The position numbers and the translations under genes were made by a program. Below, piece by piece: positions 34,334 through 44,096 of a stretch of 64,000 bases of DNA. The notes below the pieces were generated by a model that searched no databases, was not told where the DNA came from, and saw only the letters and a list, made by a program, of their open reading frames with translations. The first letter of the stretch is position 1. Each line of letters starts with the position of its first letter. The stretch is from Flavobacterium sp. SUN052 (lineage in GTDB: Bacteria; Bacteroidota; Bacteroidia; Flavobacteriales; Flavobacteriaceae), in NCBI RefSeq assembly GCF_028867935.1, contig NZ_JAPQNS010000002.1, positions 496,001 through 560,000 on the forward strand, in the 5' to 3' direction.

Positions 34334-35803
34334 CTACATCGAACTAATCCCTCTCTTCAGCACCGCCACTGCCTGTTCCAGTTCAGTCTCCGTACTGGAT
34401 GCAAACCCGAGCCGAGTGCTGTTCAAGGATCGTCCGGCGGGGTTGTGAACCAGACCTGGCGAGATATACAGGCCAGCACGAGCAGCTCGATCAGATAAAT
34501 CAGCCATCTTTATCGCTGAGTCGAACGTAGCCCAAACGGCCATGCCCCCATCAGGATTTTGGAATTGCATAGCCTGGGGCAATTCGGCACGAAGTATATC
34601 GCACACAAAGTCCCGCCGGGCATGGTACGTTCGGAGCGATTTTCGGAAGTGGCGCTTCATTTCCCCGGTTTTAAATAATTGACCAATTGCATATTCCAGC
34701 ACCGCGTCGCCCTGCCGGTCGATGATGCGCCGGAACCGGGCTAGTTCGTCAATCAACTCGGTCGGAGCTACCACGTAGCCAACCCGAAACGCCGGAGCAA
34801 CTGACTTGGTCAACGAGCCCACATAGATAACCATTCCCCGGTGGTCGGCACTGGCGAGAGGCAGAATAGGGCGACTGAGATAATGATAATCGTAGTCATA
34901 ATCGTCTTCCAATACGGCAAACCCGTACTGCTCAGCCAGTTGCAGAAGCCGTACACGTCGGTCGGCACGGAGTGTCACGGTGGTCGGGTAATGGTGATGG
35001 GGAGTCACGTAGACCATTCGTATCGCCTGTTTTTCGCACAGGTGGGCTAAAGCGTCAACGTCCATCCCATGTTGGTCAACGGGCACGGTAAGCAGGGTTG
35101 CCCCGGCCTTGCGAATATTCATAGTCGCCCCGGCCCAAGTAGTTTCGCCCGTTACAACGGCATCGCCGGGTCGCAACAAAACCTGAGCCGACAAATACAT
35201 ACCCATAATGCTGCCCCGCGTAATGAGCAGATTGTCGGGCGTAGTGCGTAGACCACGGGTTTCGTTCAGGTGTTTTGAGAGTTCTTCCCGAAGCAGCGGA
35301 TGCCCTTTCACATCGCCGTAACCCACGTGTGCCTGCGGATTCCCCCACTTAAAATACGAACGATACGCCCGGCCTAGTTCATCGAGCGGGGCCAGTCGCG
35401 CATCAGGAAAACCATCATCGAACCGCAACCCCGACGGACTGTGTAGCACGGGCCGAACCAATTCCGGCGACCGGTTAAAGTGAAAACCCGTTTCGCGCCC
35501 TTCAACGGGGGCTGTTTGTGTTGACAGTACCTGCGGCCGAATATCCGGCAAATGTGTGGCTACGTACGTTCCGCTGCCCGGTCGACTTTCGAGCCAGCCC
35601 TGCCCCAACAGATCGTCGTAAGCAGCCACCACGGTTTGGCGGTGCAAGTCAAGCAAATCGGCGAGTTGGCGGGTGCCGGGCAAACGCTGGCCGGCCGGGA
35701 GCGTCCCCAACCGGATCAACTGGCCCAGCTGTTCGCTCAACTGCCCATAAACCGGTTGCGAGGCAGCTTTATCAAGATGAATAAGTGATTTATAAGGAAG
35801 CAT
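34334..35803 (-). CDS. MocR/PdxR-type GntR regulator with aminotransferase domain
   Basis: Transcription factor of 489 aa. Residues ~1-80 form a GntR winged helix (PVYGQLSEQLGQLIRLG; LPGTRQLADLLDLHRQTVVAAYDDL). Residues ~120-480 form a type I aminotransferase fold with PLP-binding Lys near 332 (YVGSLTKSVAPAFRVGY). Such regulators sense PLP or amino-compounds and seldom act as enzymes. The ATG abuts the stop of the AtuA C-terminal gene, so it is the last gene of the CitMHS-AtuA operon and a candidate local regulator. Confidence 0.9.
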   Translation of the reverse strand: MLPYKSLIHLDKAASQPVYGQLSEQLGQLIRLGTLPAGQRLPGTRQLADLLDLHRQTVVAAYDDLLGQGWLESRPGSGTYVATHLPDIRPQVLSTQTAPVEGRETGFHFNRSPELVRPVLHSPSGLRFDDGFPDARLAPLDELGRAYRSYFKWGNPQAHVGYGDVKGHPLLREELSKHLNETRGLRTTPDNLLITRGSIMGMYLSAQVLLRPGDAVVTGETTWAGATMNIRKAGATLLTVPVDQHGMDVDALAHLCEKQAIRMVYVTPHHHYPTTVTLRADRRVRLLQLAEQYGFAVLEDDYDYDYHYLSRPILPLASADHRGMVIYVGSLTKSVAPAFRVGYVVAPTELIDELARFRRIIDRQGDAVLEYAIGQLFKTGEMKRHFRKSLRTYHARRDFVCDILRAELPQAMQFQNPDGGMAVWATFDSAIKMADLSDRAARAGLYISPGLVHNPAGRSLNSTRLGFASSTETELEQAVAVLKRGISSM

Positions 35804-36115
35804 TTATGCCTCCAGCCACATCTCCAGCAGCGCGTAGCTCAGGGTTTTACCATGCGTATCCATGGTTAGCGAAGTTGTTACGCCACCCGTCAGCGCCTGC
35901 TGACATACAAACTGAAGGGCTGGCAAATTGGGTAATTCGTAGCGAATAACCTCACCTGCAACAATAGCATGCAGGTGTTTTTTTACCGCTTCGGCTGTTA
36001 CCAATGCACACAAGAGCGGATAGTCTTCGGCTTTGTACGGAATCAGCGACAAGGTTAATGTATTGCCTTTATCGCCCGCCCGGCTGTGCGCAATGTCGTA
36101 GAGTTTGATTTTCAT
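35804..36115 (-). CDS. AtuA C-terminal-domain protein
   Basis: Small protein of 103 aa with the AtuA-like ferredoxin-fold signature: LYDIAHSRAGDKGNTLTLSL at the start and QQALTGGVTTSLTMDTHGKT near the end. In other bacteria this domain is often fused to the DUF1446 core; here it is a separate gene overlapping the core gene by 4 bases (ATGA). Confidence 0.85.
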   Translation of the reverse strand: MKIKLYDIAHSRAGDKGNTLTLSLIPYKAEDYPLLCALVTAEAVKKHLHAIVAGEVIRYELPNLPALQFVCQQALTGGVTTSLTMDTHGKTLSYALLEMWLEA

Positions 36116-37434
36116 GAGTGCAGAACTGTAACGTGTGGAGTTATTTTTGAGCGATCTAGGAGCGTCGATACAATACCCACCACCTCATGGATATATTTGC
36201 GGGCCCCTCCCCCACCTGCCGGGCCATTTGTGTAGAGGGCTTCGACTTCTTCACCCACCAGTGCCGCCTGTTTGGCCGTGGCAGCTTTTCCCGCCACGCG
36301 TAATCGAATTTCGTACGGGTCAGGATAATTTCCAAAACTGGTTCGGTGCACCGACGTACTGCCGATATAGTCGATTCGGAGGTCTGTAAGCTGATTTTGC
36401 AATCGTTCCTGAATGATCGACCCCGCCAATTGAGCGCGTCCCAGGGCGTTTGACCCAGCGTAGGAAATTTCGCCTTCGCCACTAAAACCCGCTTCGTACC
36501 CTACGCTGACCTTTAGTGTATCGGGTTTTGTTTCCCCTCTTCCACCCGTAACACGCACCTGATCGGGGCTTAGCTGTTCCAGGCGTACCTGTGTGAAGTC
36601 GGCGATCACGTCGGGCGTAATGTAGCGACTGGGGTCCATCACTTCGTACAACAATTGCTCTTTGGCGGTAGCTTCGCTCAACTGCCCACCCGTTCCCGCC
36701 ACCTTCCCAAAGACCGCTGTACCATTGGGCGAGACATCAGCAAAAGGATGGCCCAAGTAAGCTAGATCAGGAACGTCTTTCCGGCCGGGATCGGCAAAAT
36801 AGCCACCCGTTAGTTGGCCCGCGCATTCGAGCAAATGGCCGATAACGGTTCCTTGTCCAATCTGATTGGCATCATCGAGCGACCAGCCAAATTCATGCAC
36901 GAGCGGAGCCACGAATAAGGATGGATCGGCCACCCGACCCGTAATAATAATGTTAGCGTCGGTGGCCAGAGCCGGTAAAATGGCATCAGTGCCGAGGTAC
37001 GCATTGGCCGAGAGCAACGTACCTGAATCAGTGAGCGGCTGGCCCGTTTCAAGCGCGGGTTCCTCACCTGATAACTGGTTTAGCACATCGTCGCCCGTTA
37101 CGGCAGCAACCGTTACAGACAAATTCAATCGCTTGGCAATGTCAACGATTTTCTGCGCTCCCGCCAGCGGATTGGCGGCACCCATATTGGTGATCAACCG
37201 AACGTTGTTGGCCAGTAAATGCGGCAGCAGGCTTTCGATTCGGCGTTCCAACAATGGATCAAAGCCCTGTGTTGGATTCTGCCGTTTGCGTTTTTGGGCA
37301 AGTGCAATCGTTCGTTCGGCCAGGCATTCCAGCACAAGGTAATCCAGTTGCCCCTGTTTCACTAAAACAAGCGCTGGTTCGATCCGGTCGCCGGAGAAGC
37401 CAGCCCCACAACCAATTCTGATGGTCTGTTTCAT
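36112..37434 (-). CDS. AtuA-family (DUF1446) protein
   Basis: Cytoplasmic protein of 440 aa, acyclic-terpene-utilisation AtuA core. Start 37434 (MKQTIRIGCGAGFSGDRIEP) is conserved and overlaps the CitMHS stop by 4 bases; a longer frame from 37497 is rejected. Other blocks: CLAERTIALAQ, NMGAANP, ITGRVADPSLFVAPLVHEFG and ECAGQLTGGYFAD. The family name derives from Pseudomonas citronellol degradation, yet no other atu genes are here. With a tricarboxylate transporter next to it, a role in carboxylic-acid catabolism is more likely (inference). Confidence 0.88.
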   Translation of the reverse strand: MKQTIRIGCGAGFSGDRIEPALVLVKQGQLDYLVLECLAERTIALAQKRKRQNPTQGFDPLLERRIESLLPHLLANNVRLITNMGAANPLAGAQKIVDIAKRLNLSVTVAAVTGDDVLNQLSGEEPALETGQPLTDSGTLLSANAYLGTDAILPALATDANIIITGRVADPSLFVAPLVHEFGWSLDDANQIGQGTVIGHLLECAGQLTGGYFADPGRKDVPDLAYLGHPFADVSPNGTAVFGKVAGTGGQLSEATAKEQLLYEVMDPSRYITPDVIADFTQVRLEQLSPDQVRVTGGRGETKPDTLKVSVGYEAGFSGEGEISYAGSNALGRAQLAGSIIQERLQNQLTDLRIDYIGSTSVHRTSFGNYPDPYEIRLRVAGKAATAKQAALVGEEVEALYTNGPAGGGGARKYIHEVVGIVSTLLDRSKITPHVTVLHS

Positions 37435-38726
37435 AGGTGAATCGACCCGGTTAAGAGGGCGGCTAGCGTCATGACAAGTGTTGTTCCAAAGGCCCATTTC
37501 AGAATAAATTTCTGATGGTCGCCCAAATCGACTTCAGCGAGGCCAACCAACAAAAACGTGGAGGCCGTAAGAGGACTCACCGGAAAGCCAACCGTCATCT
37601 GCCCCAGCAATGCAGCCCGGCCAATTTCGAGTGGGTCGATGCCGAACTGCGTGGCTGTCTGGCTCAGAATGGGTACCACACCAAAATAGTACGCATCGGG
37701 CGTGAAGAGCAGACTGGCCGGCATACTGGTAATGGCCGTGATCGTTGGAATCCAGGCGGCATGTTGCTGCGGCACCAGCGATATCAGCGAGGTAGCCATC
37801 GCTTCGATCATCTTGGAACCGGTCAGGATTCCTGAAAAAACCCCGGCGGCAAAGATCATGCTCGACACCATGAAAATGTTGTTTCCGTGGTTTTTAAGCA
37901 CTTTTTGCTGATCGGGCAGACGCGGGTAGTTGATCAGCAGCGCTACGGCAGCGGCTACCACAAACAGCACCGGAGCCGGAACCCAGCCTTTCATAAGCGT
38001 CACAATCAGGCCAATTGTCAGCACAGCGTTTACCCAGAATAACTTGGGTCGTCGAAACTGCCGCTGCTCCTCGGTCAGGTTTTCGTGATGAACGTAATTC
38101 AGATCGGTGATGCCCAGTCGTTTGCGTTCTTTCAGTCCAAACCAGTAGGCCACAAAAAGCACCCAGCAGACGCCCGCCAGAATAGCTGGTATATTCGGAT
38201 TGAACAATTGCGTAGCGTCGGTTTTGAGCGTCGAAATGGCCCGCGCCGACGTGCCTGACCAGGGCACAAGATGCAATGGACCCACGCTAAGTGCCACAAT
38301 GCCGGATAGCATGAGCTTGTTGATGTTCAGCTGTTTATAAATAGGCAGAAACGCCGACATCACGATCATAAACGTGGCTGTTCCGTCGCCATCGAGGTGG
38401 ACAATCATCGTCAGAATAGCCGTTCCCATAATGACTTTAAGCGGATCGCCTTTGACGTAGCGGATAATGGCCGCCACAATGGGATCGAACAGGCCCGCGT
38501 CGAGCATGGTGGCGAAATACAGTACCGCAAACATCAACAGGATACCCGTAGGCGCAACCTGTTTAATGCCCGCCAAAATCATCTCGCTCAGCTCTTTCGG
38601 GCCAAAACCAGCCAGCAGGCCCATAACCAGCGGCACTAGCACCAGCGCCGTCATGACAGATAATCGTTTGGTAATGATCAGCGCCAGAAAGACGCCAATG
38701 GTGGCAAAACCGAAAAAAGAGAGCAT
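37431..38726 (-). CDS. CitMHS-family carboxylate transporter
   Basis: Inner-membrane symporter of 431 aa with about 11-12 hydrophobic helices. Motifs MIVHLDGDGTATFMI and GPLHLVPWSGTSARA are characteristic of CitMHS (metal-citrate:H+ symport). It starts 28 bases after the esterase at 38755 and overlaps the AtuA start, so it belongs to the operon. It probably brings in citrate or a related tricarboxylate, possibly the product of the upstream esterases. Confidence 0.9.
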   Translation of the reverse strand: MLSFFGFATIGVFLALIITKRLSVMTALVLVPLVMGLLAGFGPKELSEMILAGIKQVAPTGILLMFAVLYFATMLDAGLFDPIVAAIIRYVKGDPLKVIMGTAILTMIVHLDGDGTATFMIVMSAFLPIYKQLNINKLMLSGIVALSVGPLHLVPWSGTSARAISTLKTDATQLFNPNIPAILAGVCWVLFVAYWFGLKERKRLGITDLNYVHHENLTEEQRQFRRPKLFWVNAVLTIGLIVTLMKGWVPAPVLFVVAAAVALLINYPRLPDQQKVLKNHGNNIFMVSSMIFAAGVFSGILTGSKMIEAMATSLISLVPQQHAAWIPTITAITSMPASLLFTPDAYYFGVVPILSQTATQFGIDPLEIGRAALLGQMTVGFPVSPLTASTFLLVGLAEVDLGDHQKFILKWAFGTTLVMTLAALLTGSIHL

Positions 38727-38754
38727 CGTACGAGTGGGTTAGCTAGGTACGTGC

Positions 38755-39777
38755 TCAATAAAATACCTTGTTCAGAAACGCGATCATCTTGTCGAGGGCA
38801 GGGGGTGCGTCCTTCTGGAAACTGGTGCCCAGAAACTGACTCGAGCCGGAGTCCAGAAATGCATGAGGGCGGCCTTCGTGAACCCAATACTCCATGTTAG
38901 TGTGTCCAGCTTCTTTCAGTTTAGCCATAAACGCTTCGATTGAGGCTGGAGTCGTCAGGTTATCTTTTGAGCCAACCGTGAACAGCATAGGAGGCAGTTT
39001 CCGCTCGCTGGCTTTAGGAATTGTGTACAATGGCGAGACCTGCTTGTAGGGCGCAGGATTGTCGCTTGGGTTAATGCCGTCACCGAAAAGGCCCCTGGCT
39101 TTGGCCTTGCCTATGCTCCAAAATATATTGCTTTCTTTCTCGAAACCGCCCAGCGCACTGCCATACAGATCGAACGCGCCATAACTAATTAGCGCAGCCT
39201 GCACCGCCAAACCATTCTCTTTCGCCACCTGCTCAGCAGTTTTGCCTTTGGGTAGGTACGTTGGCGTGAAACCCAGCGTGTTGCCCGCAAATCCATCCGA
39301 TTCCAGGTTGTTTCCCTGTACTAGCACCATCGTAGCCAGATGCCCGCCCGCGCTGTCGCCCGTAACGATCAATTGCCCGGCATTGCCTTTATATTTGCTG
39401 ATGTTTTCTTTCACCCACAGCACCGCCCCGAATACATCGTTAACGATCTCGTTCATCTTCACCGTGTTGTTCTGGTCACCAAGTAAACGGTAGTTGACAT
39501 TGCACACCACGTATTCGGAGTTGCTGGCCAGATAAGCCGCTGGCTCGTTCATGATGCTTTTGTTGTTGATCAGCCAGCCACCACCATGAAACATAACAAT
39601 GACCGGATAACTCGCCTTGCCTGTGTTGGGCGTATACACGTCCATGGTCAGATTGAACCCGCCGGGCGAGGCCCAGACAATGTCGCTGGCTTTAGTGAAT
39701 TTCTCCTTCGGCACAGTTTGAGCGCAACTGGCTACAGCAAGACATGTCAGGGTGAGAATTGCAAGAAGTTGGTTCAT
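38755..39777 (-). CDS. Secreted alpha/beta-hydrolase (HSL-type esterase)
   Basis: Exported esterase of 340 aa with a signal peptide ending SCAQ (Cys could act as a lipobox). Oxyanion-hole motif HGGGWL, nucleophile GDSAGGH and, near the C-terminus, acid and His in HEGRPHAFLD identify the hormone-sensitive-lipase/BD-FAE-like class. Fifth hydrolase gene of the cluster running down from 44975; substrate not evident. Confidence 0.88.
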   Translation of the reverse strand: MNQLLAILTLTCLAVASCAQTVPKEKFTKASDIVWASPGGFNLTMDVYTPNTGKASYPVIVMFHGGGWLINNKSIMNEPAAYLASNSEYVVCNVNYRLLGDQNNTVKMNEIVNDVFGAVLWVKENISKYKGNAGQLIVTGDSAGGHLATMVLVQGNNLESDGFAGNTLGFTPTYLPKGKTAEQVAKENGLAVQAALISYGAFDLYGSALGGFEKESNIFWSIGKAKARGLFGDGINPSDNPAPYKQVSPLYTIPKASERKLPPMLFTVGSKDNLTTPASIEAFMAKLKEAGHTNMEYWVHEGRPHAFLDSGSSQFLGTSFQKDAPPALDKMIAFLNKVFY

Positions 39778-39848
39778 AATAGGTTTTAAAAACAGAATGC
39801 CGAAAGACTCTCATATCATCTGTCTTTCAGCATTGTATCCATTTAAGA

Positions 39849-41474
39849 TTACATTGTCTTACTGGTTGCTACTTCGATTAACTCCTTGTCGTGGTGATTT
39901 TTGATTTGATTCACATTATCAAAAATCATCGTTGCTCCGTTGGTCGCGTTGTATTGTGGCCAGGTTGGCAAGCCTTTGTGATTCGGGTTACCCGTACGGG
40001 CAAAGGCAATCCAAGCGCGGCTCATCTTATCGGCTAAGGCATGGGCTTCTTTTCCGCCACCGGTCATTTCTTCGCAACGGCTGATGTTGTCGAACGCAAA
40101 CGGAATTTCCATACAGTGCATCGACTTATACATGCCATCGTTTACGGGCGATGCCCACGAGAATAGGTACATGTACACGGGAGCAGCTCCAGATACAGCG
40201 GCTTTCTGGCTCCCCTGGCGAATTGCCCCTGCCCGAAAACCAATATCAATATTCAGGTAATCAGCGGGCTGCACGGTCTCTGGATACGCCTTTTTCACCG
40301 CAGCCATATACGAGTCTGTTTTATCGCCAAACCGCTTTTGCATACCTGCTTTGGCAATGTCCATGTCTGCTGGACGGTTGGCCGGATTGAAAGGGCCGAA
40401 CTCCGTTTTTGTAGAGCCAACCAGCAACGGAATGTTTTTCGACAGCTCTATTGCGGCTGCATCCGAAGGCTGATACGGCAGGAACGTACCGTCGAGATTA
40501 GGTCCCCAACCCAAACCGAAAGCAGGGCGGTTCTCAGCTTTCAAGCTTTCGCCCACTTTGCGCAGGGCTTTTTTACTGGCCGCATTCAGGCGTTCGTAGG
40601 AGATTTTCTGTAGTGAATCAACCTGGTTGGGTTGCAGCTTCAACTCGTCGAGCAGGGCGGCACTCACTTTTTGGGTCAGTTCTTTCTCGGTAAAACTGGT
40701 GATGTAGCTCCCACTTTGTACGATGGCTTTGTGAAACAGTCCTTTAGCCGATGGTGCGTTCATGAGGCTGGTTACTTTGCCTCCCCCACCCGACTGGCCG
40801 AAAATGGTTACGTTGTCGGGATCGCCACCAAACTGAGCGATGTTGGCTTTCACCCATTGCAGGGAGGCCACCAGATCCATCAGACCCGCATTTGCCGAGT
40901 TTTTGTATTTGTCGCCATAGGCTGTCAGATCCAGAAAACCGAGTACGTTCAGGCGATGGTTTATCGTAACAACGACCACGTCGCCCTTCTTGGTCAGGTT
41001 CTCGCCATCGTACGAAGGCAGTTCAACCGATGAGCCTGCCGTAAACCCCCCACCGTGGAACCACACCATAACGGGGCGTTTCTTGGCCTGATTGATCTCA
41101 GGTGTCCAGACATTCAGGCTCAGGCAGTTTTCGTTGGTGAAACCCCAGTTATGATTAAATGGAAACTCAATCTCGTCGTAAGTACTCGTTGTAGCGTCCA
41201 TTGGGCAAACGGGACCGTAAGTCATCGAACTGCGAACACCCGTCCATGAATCGGGTTTTGACGGTGCCATAAACCGCTCAGCTTTGGCGTAGGGGATGCC
41301 CTTGAACGTGAACGTGCCGTTGTGAATATAGCCTTTCACTTTACCCGATTCAGTCGGTACGGTGGCTATATCTTTGCCCGCTATAACGGGGGTAGCGTCT
41401 TTTTTAGCCTGCCCCACCGCCAGCAAAGGCAAGGTGAGTACGGTCAGGGATAACAGGAGTTTGGTAGCTTTCAT
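39849..41474 (-). CDS. Secreted type-B carboxylesterase
   Basis: Exported carboxylesterase of 541 aa with a signal peptide (LLLSLTVLTLPLLAVGQ). Motifs VMVWFHGGGF (oxyanion hole), NCLSLNVWTPE, and nucleophile elbow FGQSGGGGKV, where GQSGG replaces the usual GESAG, plus CMEIPFAFDN near the catalytic His region. ATG 41474 is preferred over a TTG three codons upstream. It is a paralogue of the next gene, so tandem duplication is likely. Confidence 0.9.
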   Translation of the reverse strand: MKATKLLLSLTVLTLPLLAVGQAKKDATPVIAGKDIATVPTESGKVKGYIHNGTFTFKGIPYAKAERFMAPSKPDSWTGVRSSMTYGPVCPMDATTSTYDEIEFPFNHNWGFTNENCLSLNVWTPEINQAKKRPVMVWFHGGGFTAGSSVELPSYDGENLTKKGDVVVVTINHRLNVLGFLDLTAYGDKYKNSANAGLMDLVASLQWVKANIAQFGGDPDNVTIFGQSGGGGKVTSLMNAPSAKGLFHKAIVQSGSYITSFTEKELTQKVSAALLDELKLQPNQVDSLQKISYERLNAASKKALRKVGESLKAENRPAFGLGWGPNLDGTFLPYQPSDAAAIELSKNIPLLVGSTKTEFGPFNPANRPADMDIAKAGMQKRFGDKTDSYMAAVKKAYPETVQPADYLNIDIGFRAGAIRQGSQKAAVSGAAPVYMYLFSWASPVNDGMYKSMHCMEIPFAFDNISRCEEMTGGGKEAHALADKMSRAWIAFARTGNPNHKGLPTWPQYNATNGATMIFDNVNQIKNHHDKELIEVATSKTM

Positions 41475-41498
41475 TACTTTCAATTGGTTATGTAGGTA

Positions 41499-43058
41499 TT
41501 ATTTCTTCATGGTTGTCAGCAGGAAATCGAGTGCAGCCCCATCAGACAGGGGAGCTGACTTCGCTGTGTTTCCTAACACCATAATCTGTTTTTCTTTAGC
41601 CTCGTAGGCAGGCCACTGCGGCAATCCTTTGCCGTTGGGATTGCCTGTTTTGATAAAGTTGGCCCAATAGTTTGATATTGTTTTGGCAAGCTCAGCGTCT
41701 GTCTGATCGAGCGGCCGAAGTTGACGATCAATGAATTTCAGGTTGTCGTAGGCATAAGCTACCTCACCGGTATGAAAAGCGCCGTACTTGGTGTATTCGC
41801 CCGTGGCCGGTAGTTTACGGGTGAACCGATACACATATACTTTCTTACCCTGCTTACTTTCGGCATTGGCCCAGGCATAGTTTTGCGCGCCGAACGTCAT
41901 ATCGCGCGATACGTTGACTTGTGTGGCTGCCGCTTGCTCGTCGGTAGTGGCGGGGTAATGCTTTAGAAATTCTGACGCCTTAGCCCCGTACTGTTCCTCA
42001 ATCTGCTTACGGTACTCCTCAGCTTTTTTCGGCGGACCAAACGACATGCCTTCGTCTTCATTCCAGCCTGTGAGCAGGGCAATGTTATTTTGTTTGCCGG
42101 CCGCAAAAATGTCGGCAATTGATTGGGGTAACACATAACCGTCAACGATTGGGCCACGCATGCCTCCCTGTGCTTTTTGTAAAACCTCGCCCGCAGGTTT
42201 AGCCCGCAAATCAGCCAACGACGAAGCGCCCATGGTCTGCATCACCTTCAGGCCACTTTCTTCTGCCTGCGCCAGCGTCGACATGGGACGGGCAATGCTG
42301 GCTCCACTCTCGGCAATGGCCTTGTTGAACAGATTTTTCGCGACCGGCGACGCTACTAGACAGTTAACACTCATTGACCCGGCCGACTGGCCCGCAATAG
42401 TTACGTTGTTGGGATCACCACCAAAAGCGGCAATATTTTTCTTTACCCAAGCCAGAGCAGCAATCTGGTCCATCAGCCCATAATTACCCGATGCGTTCCT
42501 GCCCGATTCTTTGGTTAACTCTGGGTGGGCAAAGAACCCAAACGGCCCGACACGGTAATTGGCACTCACAAAAATGACTCCTTTTTTAGCAGTGGCTTCA
42601 CCGTCATAAATCGCGCATCCGGCACCTCCACTCCCAAAGCCTCCGCCATAAATCCAGACCAGAACGGGCCGTTTCTCAGCCGCTGATTTAGCTCCTGACC
42701 AGACATTCAGGTATAGGCAGTCTTCGCTGATGGGTTCTTTTGGAATAAGGAATTCAGCACTCCATGGCCCAAACGGATTCGGCGTGCCCTGCATCGGGCT
42801 TGCGCCAAAGTCATCGCATTTTCGCACACCCGACCACGACTTAACAGGTTGCGGTGCTTTCCAGCGCAGGTCGCCCACAGGCGGAGCGGCAAACGGAATA
42901 CCTTTGAAGATGTGTACATCACCGGCAGAATTCAGCGTCCCGGATACTGTTCCACCTTCTATTTTTACCGTGTCAAATTCTTTTAAGGCAGGCCTGAACG
43001 AGACGACACCGAAGAGAACGATCAAAATGCTTCCTAACAGACTAATTGATGTTTTCAT
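41499..43058 (-). CDS. Secreted type-B carboxylesterase
   Basis: Exported carboxylesterase of 519 aa. Start 43058 (MKTSISLLGSILIVLFGVVSF) gives a signal peptide; the open frame from 43160 overlaps the upstream esterase gene. Motifs: DCLYLNVWSG, VLVWIYGGGFG, nucleophile elbow AGQSAGSMSV and HTGEVAYAY around the catalytic His. Only 24 bases separate it from the paralogous gene at 41474. Confidence 0.9.
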   Translation of the reverse strand: MKTSISLLGSILIVLFGVVSFRPALKEFDTVKIEGGTVSGTLNSAGDVHIFKGIPFAAPPVGDLRWKAPQPVKSWSGVRKCDDFGASPMQGTPNPFGPWSAEFLIPKEPISEDCLYLNVWSGAKSAAEKRPVLVWIYGGGFGSGGAGCAIYDGEATAKKGVIFVSANYRVGPFGFFAHPELTKESGRNASGNYGLMDQIAALAWVKKNIAAFGGDPNNVTIAGQSAGSMSVNCLVASPVAKNLFNKAIAESGASIARPMSTLAQAEESGLKVMQTMGASSLADLRAKPAGEVLQKAQGGMRGPIVDGYVLPQSIADIFAAGKQNNIALLTGWNEDEGMSFGPPKKAEEYRKQIEEQYGAKASEFLKHYPATTDEQAAATQVNVSRDMTFGAQNYAWANAESKQGKKVYVYRFTRKLPATGEYTKYGAFHTGEVAYAYDNLKFIDRQLRPLDQTDAELAKTISNYWANFIKTGNPNGKGLPQWPAYEAKEKQIMVLGNTAKSAPLSDGAALDFLLTTMKK

Positions 43059-43065
43059 GGAGGAT

Positions 43066-43941
43066 TTAGGGAATAATAACCTGATTAGCTTTGAGTATCT
43101 TACTGAAAAAGAGCAGATGGTAGGGCAGTGAATTTTCCCAGTACTCCCAAGTATGGGCACCGGGTCGTTCGGTGTAGTCGTGAGGAGTTTGGTTAGCCAT
43201 CAACTGTTGGTGTAAATCACGGTTGCCATTGATAAGAAAATCATCGACGCCAATATCCAGATTCAGGGGCAGGTTGTTGGCTTTGAGCTTGTCAACAAGC
43301 GTAACCATTGTGTAACCGGGGTAGGGCGAATCCCCATCTTTGGGAGGGCCCAAAAGCCGGGCAAGATTGTCGGCCCGTGACTTGGCAAAATCGGCGGCTA
43401 CTTTCCAGGTAGCCGTGTTGATGTTCATTACACCACTCATGCTGCCCACCGCAGCGTACAACTCGGGATGACGGCTGGCAATAAACATAGCTCCGTGGCC
43501 ACCCATCGACAGCCCGGCAATAACCCGCCCTTTTTTGTCGCGAACGGTGCGGTACGAGTTATCGATCTTTTCAATCAGTTCTTTCGATATGAACGTTTCG
43601 AACTGGCTCGTTTTTACCAGCGGGCTATCAAAATAATAGCTGGTTGGGTCACCGTCGGGCGTCACAATAATGATGTTGTACTGGTCGGCCAGGCGATGCA
43701 GCAACATTTTGTCGGGTGTTTTGGTGAGCCAGTCGCGGAAATTACCCGAGCCACCGTGAAGCAGGTACAATACCGGAAACGGAAGTTTTTTAGCCTTCCT
43801 GTACCGGTCGGGTAGCACCACCGCTGCCCGGAGCGTTCGGTTCATGCTGGGGCTAGGTACGTCGAGCGTGTCAACTTTAGCCGCTAGTAGCGGTAGCGAA
43901 AGCAACAAACCAAAAAGAACAAACAAACCACTGATAGTCAA
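43066..43941 (-). CDS. Esterase D-like secreted hydrolase
   Basis: Exported alpha/beta-hydrolase of 291 aa. A TTG at 43941 (codons reading MTISGLFVLFGLLLSLPLLA) gives a signal peptide and a length almost equal to the paralogue at 44097 (292 aa). The frame is open to an ATG at 44094, but that extension runs through a 28-bp palindromic repeat. Motifs: FPVLYLLHGGSGNFRDW, nucleophile AGLSMGGHG, and RPGAHTWEYW with the catalytic His. Family members cleave acyl groups from sugars or small molecules. Confidence 0.85.
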   Translation of the reverse strand: MTISGLFVLFGLLLSLPLLAAKVDTLDVPSPSMNRTLRAAVVLPDRYRKAKKLPFPVLYLLHGGSGNFRDWLTKTPDKMLLHRLADQYNIIIVTPDGDPTSYYFDSPLVKTSQFETFISKELIEKIDNSYRTVRDKKGRVIAGLSMGGHGAMFIASRHPELYAAVGSMSGVMNINTATWKVAADFAKSRADNLARLLGPPKDGDSPYPGYTMVTLVDKLKANNLPLNLDIGVDDFLINGNRDLHQQLMANQTPHDYTERPGAHTWEYWENSLPYHLLFFSKILKANQVIIP

Positions 43942-43972
43942 TTTTGTACATTGTGATTTAAGTTTTATCGCT

Positions 43973-44050
43973 TTTTGCCCCCAACCCCCTGAAGGGGGCT
44001 TTGCTTGACTATTCTCAACCTGAGCCCCCTTCAGGGGGTTGGGGGCAAAA
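43973..44050. repeat. Perfect 28-bp inverted repeat (CCCCCAACCCCCTGAAGG type)
   Basis: Arms 43973-44000 and 44023-44050 pair perfectly with a 22-base spacer. The GCCCCCAACCCCCTGAAGGG core is a dispersed palindrome frequent in Bacteroidota genomes. It lies between two paralogous esterase genes and would form a strong hairpin in the polycistronic transcript. Confidence 0.85.
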
Positions 44051-44096
44051 CTAAAACACAGATAAACTTTCATTACAGTCAATTTACCAGGCATAA

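Noticed and set aside
36866..37342. 158-codon frame on the plus strand
   Set aside because: Antisense to the conserved AtuA gene; Ser-rich translation without a family.
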